Shown here: piece after piece, positions 32,309 to 34,305 of the stretch
How positions within the stretch are numbered: the stretch's first letter is position 1
Layout: each line of letters opens with the position of its first letter
NCBI GenBank assembly: GCA_036513075.1
Contig: DATBZS010000016.1
Location: 1-34,305 of the forward strand
Reading direction: 5' to 3'
Length of the DNA stretch: 34,305 bases
From: Bog-756 sp036513075
GTDB lineage: Bacteria; Actinomycetota; Acidimicrobiia; Acidimicrobiales; RAAP-2
The notes under the pieces: generated by a model
Told to the model about the DNA's origin: nothing
What the model saw: the letters and a program-made list of their open reading frames with translations, nothing else
Databases searched by the model: none
Made by a program: the position numbers and the translations under genes

Positions 32309-32507
32309 GAAATGACAAGAGAAACATCAAATGAAGTGTTACTCACATTTCCGGCCTGCCGGGTAGAAGGAAATTCAGTGGAGTCTGCAATCCCATAATG
32401 TGTAAACACGTGGTTCGCATGATCACTAGAGCTGACGCCATGGAACCGTTTTGTGCCGAGTTCATCTGCGATTGGCAGTCGCAGCCAATCTATAGACAGT
32501 CGCCTAA

Positions 32508-32513
32508 TATACT
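32508..32513 (+). promoter_or_regulatory. -10-like box upstream of a small frame
   Basis: TATACT in an AT-rich stretch, 8 nt before the GTG at 32522. A 7-bp inverted repeat (GATTGGC 32470-32476 / GCCAATC 32484-32490) lies just upstream in the -35 area. Confidence 0.35.
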
Positions 32514-32521
32514 AACGACCT

Positions 32522-32743
32522 GTGCAACTGCCTTGGCGTTTTCGGCTAGATCCGATGCGGATCATTGGCCGTGTAGGTCGCCAGGCTGCATCCGTCCACT
32601 TCACCAGGCTGACAGGGCCAGTGCCCTCGACGCACGCCAAGACCGCGCTGTGCGGCGATGGAGGGTGCCGCCCACGGCACTGGCAACCGGTCTTGCTGGA
32701 TCGGGCGATCGAGACTCCAGTCCGCTGGATCGGAAGATCCTGA
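32522..32743 (+). CDS. Small unknown protein or remnant
   Basis: A 73-residue basic frame from GTG 32522, in the right place for leaderless expression from TATACT. It has two Cys (LCGDGGCRPRHW) after a beta-rich start (MRIIGRVGRQAASVHFTRL). In outline it recalls the small P-C-x(4-5)-C-RW proteins carried by mobile elements, but the match is weak and I would not name it. It sits in a 940-bp stretch (32331-33272) with no other intact gene. It may be a fragment or chance. Confidence 0.25.
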   Translation: MQLPWRFRLDPMRIIGRVGRQAASVHFTRLTGPVPSTHAKTALCGDGGCRPRHWQPVLLDRAIETPVRWIGRS

Positions 32744-32984
32744 ATCTGTGTCGACGGTCGGCCAAGCGGAAATCTGGACAGCCTGAAGCGTAGGGACATC
32801 TGCGCAACTGGGGTTTCCTCCAACGGGTCGGCGATCCGACGCGCCGCCCCACTGAGCCGAACCGGAACCAGACGCCGTCATGCCCGGCCGAACGCCCGCC
32901 ACGGTTGAACGTCAGCCGCTGAGTGGATCTGGTTCCTCGCCGAAAGGCGGCATCGGCGTGAACGACCACCGGGGATCGTCGTCC

Positions 32985-33176
32985 TTAATGACCTTCGCAA
33001 AAGACCCTGCGAGCCGAGATCATCGGGAACCCAGTCGTAGCCTGGTCGCCTGTGGAAAAGAGTCCGCGCGGTATTACGCGAAGGTCATTAGTTCCCATCC
33101 GCCGGAGCGTCCACCCCTCGTTGGTCTTGAGGTAATGGTGGTGGTGGCACAGCAAGGCAAGGTTGTCCGCAAGTCG
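32985..33176 (-). pseudogene. HNH endonuclease C-terminal remnant
   Basis: The minus-strand frame from about 33176 reads LADNLALLCHHHHYLKTNEG then WTLRRMGTND, matching the C-terminal zinc-finger half of actinobacterial HNH (DUF222-type) endonucleases, LDNL-x-LLC-xxHH-xx-H/K-xxGW. A TAA lies directly upstream in frame, and no earlier HNH part is present, so the gene is 5'-truncated. After TND the frame enters a 105-bp inverted-repeat element and stops in its far arm, so the native 3' end is also lost. Confidence 0.6.
32986..33090. repeat. 105-bp element with perfect 13-bp inverted ends
   Basis: TAATGACCTTCGC (32986-32998) and GCGAAGGTCATTA (33078-33090) are exact inverted copies enclosing 79 bp. 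It abuts the HNH remnant. It could be a MITE-like insertion or a small structured element. I see no clear target duplication. Confidence 0.6.
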
Positions 33177-33272
33177 TTAACCTGACCCCTTCAGAAGAGT
33201 GCCCATCAAAGCAGAATGGGTACACTCGATCCGCAGGAATAGGCATCATTGTCTGGGGTTGGGAGCGGGTAA

Positions 33273-34109
33273 GTGCTATTCGAGCATCACGACGTCTTCG
33301 CCACGCCTGCCGATGACACGCCTATCTGGCGCTATCTCGATTTACCGAGATTCGCCTCGATGATCATGCGAGGTTCGGTGTTCTTTGTTCGTTCGGATTT
33401 CCTCGGAGATCCATTTGAAGGGGCGATACCTCAAAGTGTCTTGGAGCAGGTAGACGACTTCGTTGCGACTGATGGCACGCCAATTCACCGGGCTGTGATC
33501 GTGAACCTGATCCGGGGCGTCAAGGGCTTCCGTGAGCGAATGCTCGTCAGTTGCTGGTACATGGACGAAACTGAATCGGCCGGCGTGTGGCAAATCTACG
33601 GAAACGGATCGGGCGTGGCAGTCAAGTCCTCGGTGGGGCGCCTAAAGGACTCCCTGCAGACGGAGTACAGGTTCATGATCGGCGCAATCAACTATGTCGA
33701 TTACAAGACGGCAACGTTGCCGCTAGGCAACCTGTTCTGGCCCTTCGTCCATAAGAGGCACGAGTTTGAACACGAGAGAGAAGTTCGTGTCGTCATCGCA
33801 AACTTTCCGAGGCCGGTGGAAGGGGACACGGGATCTGAAATTGCCGACGAGACCTTCACGATCCCAGGAGTGGTGTCGGGACTAGAAATCAAGGCGGATC
33901 TCGAGACAATGATCGACGACGTTGTTGTGGCACCCGACGCTCCCGACTGGTATCTCGATGTGGTCCAACGGCTATTAGATGGCTTTGGAGTTGAAAGGCA
34001 AGCTCGTAGATCCGAGCTGGCCGCCGTTCCGTTGTGGGATATCGACGAAGGGCAACTCGGGACTGATGGACAGCAGAGTCCACAGGTCGGGTCCGGCGGC
34101 GGGCCGTAG
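33273..34109 (+). CDS. DUF2971 family protein
   Basis: 278 residues. IWRYLDLPRFASMIMRGSVF, FVRSDFLGDPFEGA and MLVSCWYMDETESAGVWQIY, then GNGSGVAVKSS, follow the DUF2971 layout (aromatic-rich N-terminal block, FxxxxxLxDPFEG, SCW...ES..MW..Y...GVA). The family has no proven activity and often occurs on genomic islands. The GTG start follows GGGAGCGGG, and a TACACT -10-like box lies at 33221-33226. Base composition is clearly lower in GC than the rest of the window (AAA, ATA, AGA, TTT codons), a sign of transfer. An 8-bp hairpin overlaps its stop. Confidence 0.8.
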   Translation: MLFEHHDVFATPADDTPIWRYLDLPRFASMIMRGSVFFVRSDFLGDPFEGAIPQSVLEQVDDFVATDGTPIHRAVIVNLIRGVKGFRERMLVSCWYMDETESAGVWQIYGNGSGVAVKSSVGRLKDSLQTEYRFMIGAINYVDYKTATLPLGNLFWPFVHKRHEFEHEREVRVVIANFPRPVEGDTGSEIADETFTIPGVVSGLEIKADLETMIDDVVVAPDAPDWYLDVVQRLLDGFGVERQARRSELAAVPLWDIDEGQLGTDGQQSPQVGSGGGP

Positions 34110-34116
34110 GCCCGCC
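34098..34116 (+). terminator. Hairpin overlapping the stop of the DUF2971 gene
   Basis: GGCGGGCC-GTA-GGCCCGCC: a perfect 8-bp GC stem with a 3-nt loop spanning the TAG, followed by CTTAACTTG. Probable terminator. The remaining 189 bases hold nothing I can identify. Confidence 0.55.
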
Positions 34117-34305
34117 CTTAACTTGAATAGACAACGAAACTCGTTGGGTGCGGGGTGCCTCCATCCCGGCGACGCTCCTATCAATGTCAAGCCCTGTTTT
34201 GGGGCTCCGGGGTAAAGACAGCGGACATAACAATCATGAGCCACTCGAACGATGAGGGCATGCTCTTACGAAGTCACGCGTCTTGGTGAGAGTGGTCCCG
34301 AGTCG

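Noticed and set aside
32398..32793. 131-codon plus-strand frame
   Set aside because: No motif, mixed composition, no ribosome site; overlaps the better-placed small frame at 32522.
32880..33185. 101-codon plus-strand frame
   Set aside because: Antisense to the HNH remnant and crossing the inverted-repeat element.
1..34305. tRNA, rRNA, insertion sequence with transposase, replication origin
   Set aside because: None found by eye on either strand.

Overview
The window comes from a high-GC Gram-positive-type chromosome. The best fit is an actinobacterium near the Acidimicrobiia. This rests on GC-rich codon use, frequent GTG/TTG starts, many 4-bp stop/start overlaps, -10 boxes of the form TAnnnT lying 6-8 nt before start codons (leaderless mRNAs), a mycobacterial/actinobacterial-type LexA box, a DUF2510 protein end, a fused DEDD-exonuclease/GIY-YIG repair protein and a secreted RCC1-repeat protein. 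The lineage is inferred; no rRNA or tRNA is present to test it.

Layout. 1-226: C-terminal end of a DUF2510 protein. 506-2253: a coupled pair, cupin dioxygenase-like protein and cytochrome P450. 2329-4346 (minus strand): aldo/keto reductase and a 2,4-dienoyl-CoA-reductase-type SDR. 4347-4820: non-coding. 4821-22555: the main feature, nine same-strand genes almost all joined by 4-11 bp overlaps. They encode a glycosidase/GT2 membrane fusion, an ABC exporter, a 2148-residue multi-domain glycosyltransferase/methyltransferase, a sulfotransferase, three tandem glycosyltransferases paralogous to the N-terminus of the giant protein, an APH-fold kinase and a ChbG/HpnK-type deacetylase. 22738-23841: a nested hairpin, a secreted RCC1-repeat protein and a terminator-like hairpin. 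24052-27536: acyl-CoA dehydrogenase, anthranilate phosphoribosyltransferase (trpD) and an ATP-grasp protein. 27645-29162 (minus): DEDD exonuclease/GIY-YIG protein with a perfect SOS box at its promoter, divergent from a small zinc-ribbon protein (29281) and a thioredoxin-like protein (29579). 30071-30246: remnant of a GAP/Sap-family membrane protein. 30387-32210 (minus): GAF-GGDEF-EAL c-di-GMP protein with a good -35/-10 promoter. 32331 to the end: a lower-GC, decayed stretch with an HNH endonuclease remnant, a 105-bp element with perfect 13-bp inverted ends and a DUF2971 gene.

How the genes may work together (inference). The 4821-22555 operon carries enzymes for adding several sugars, methylating, sulfating, phosphorylating and de-N-acetylating a carbohydrate, plus one transporter of the fused TMD-NBD exporter type. 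A sulfated, decorated surface or secreted oligosaccharide is the simplest reading. No initiating phosphoglycosyltransferase, Wzx flippase or Wzy polymerase is visible, so the acceptor (lipid, protein or small molecule) is unknown. The P450/cupin/SDR/AKR genes and the acyl-CoA dehydrogenase look like lipid or aromatic/steroid catabolism and are not obviously linked to the glycan genes.

A recurring minor theme is short tandem repeats: 9, 15, 15, 18 and 30 bp in frame in five genes (four at protein ends, one internal), and 13 and 20 bp in intergenic DNA.
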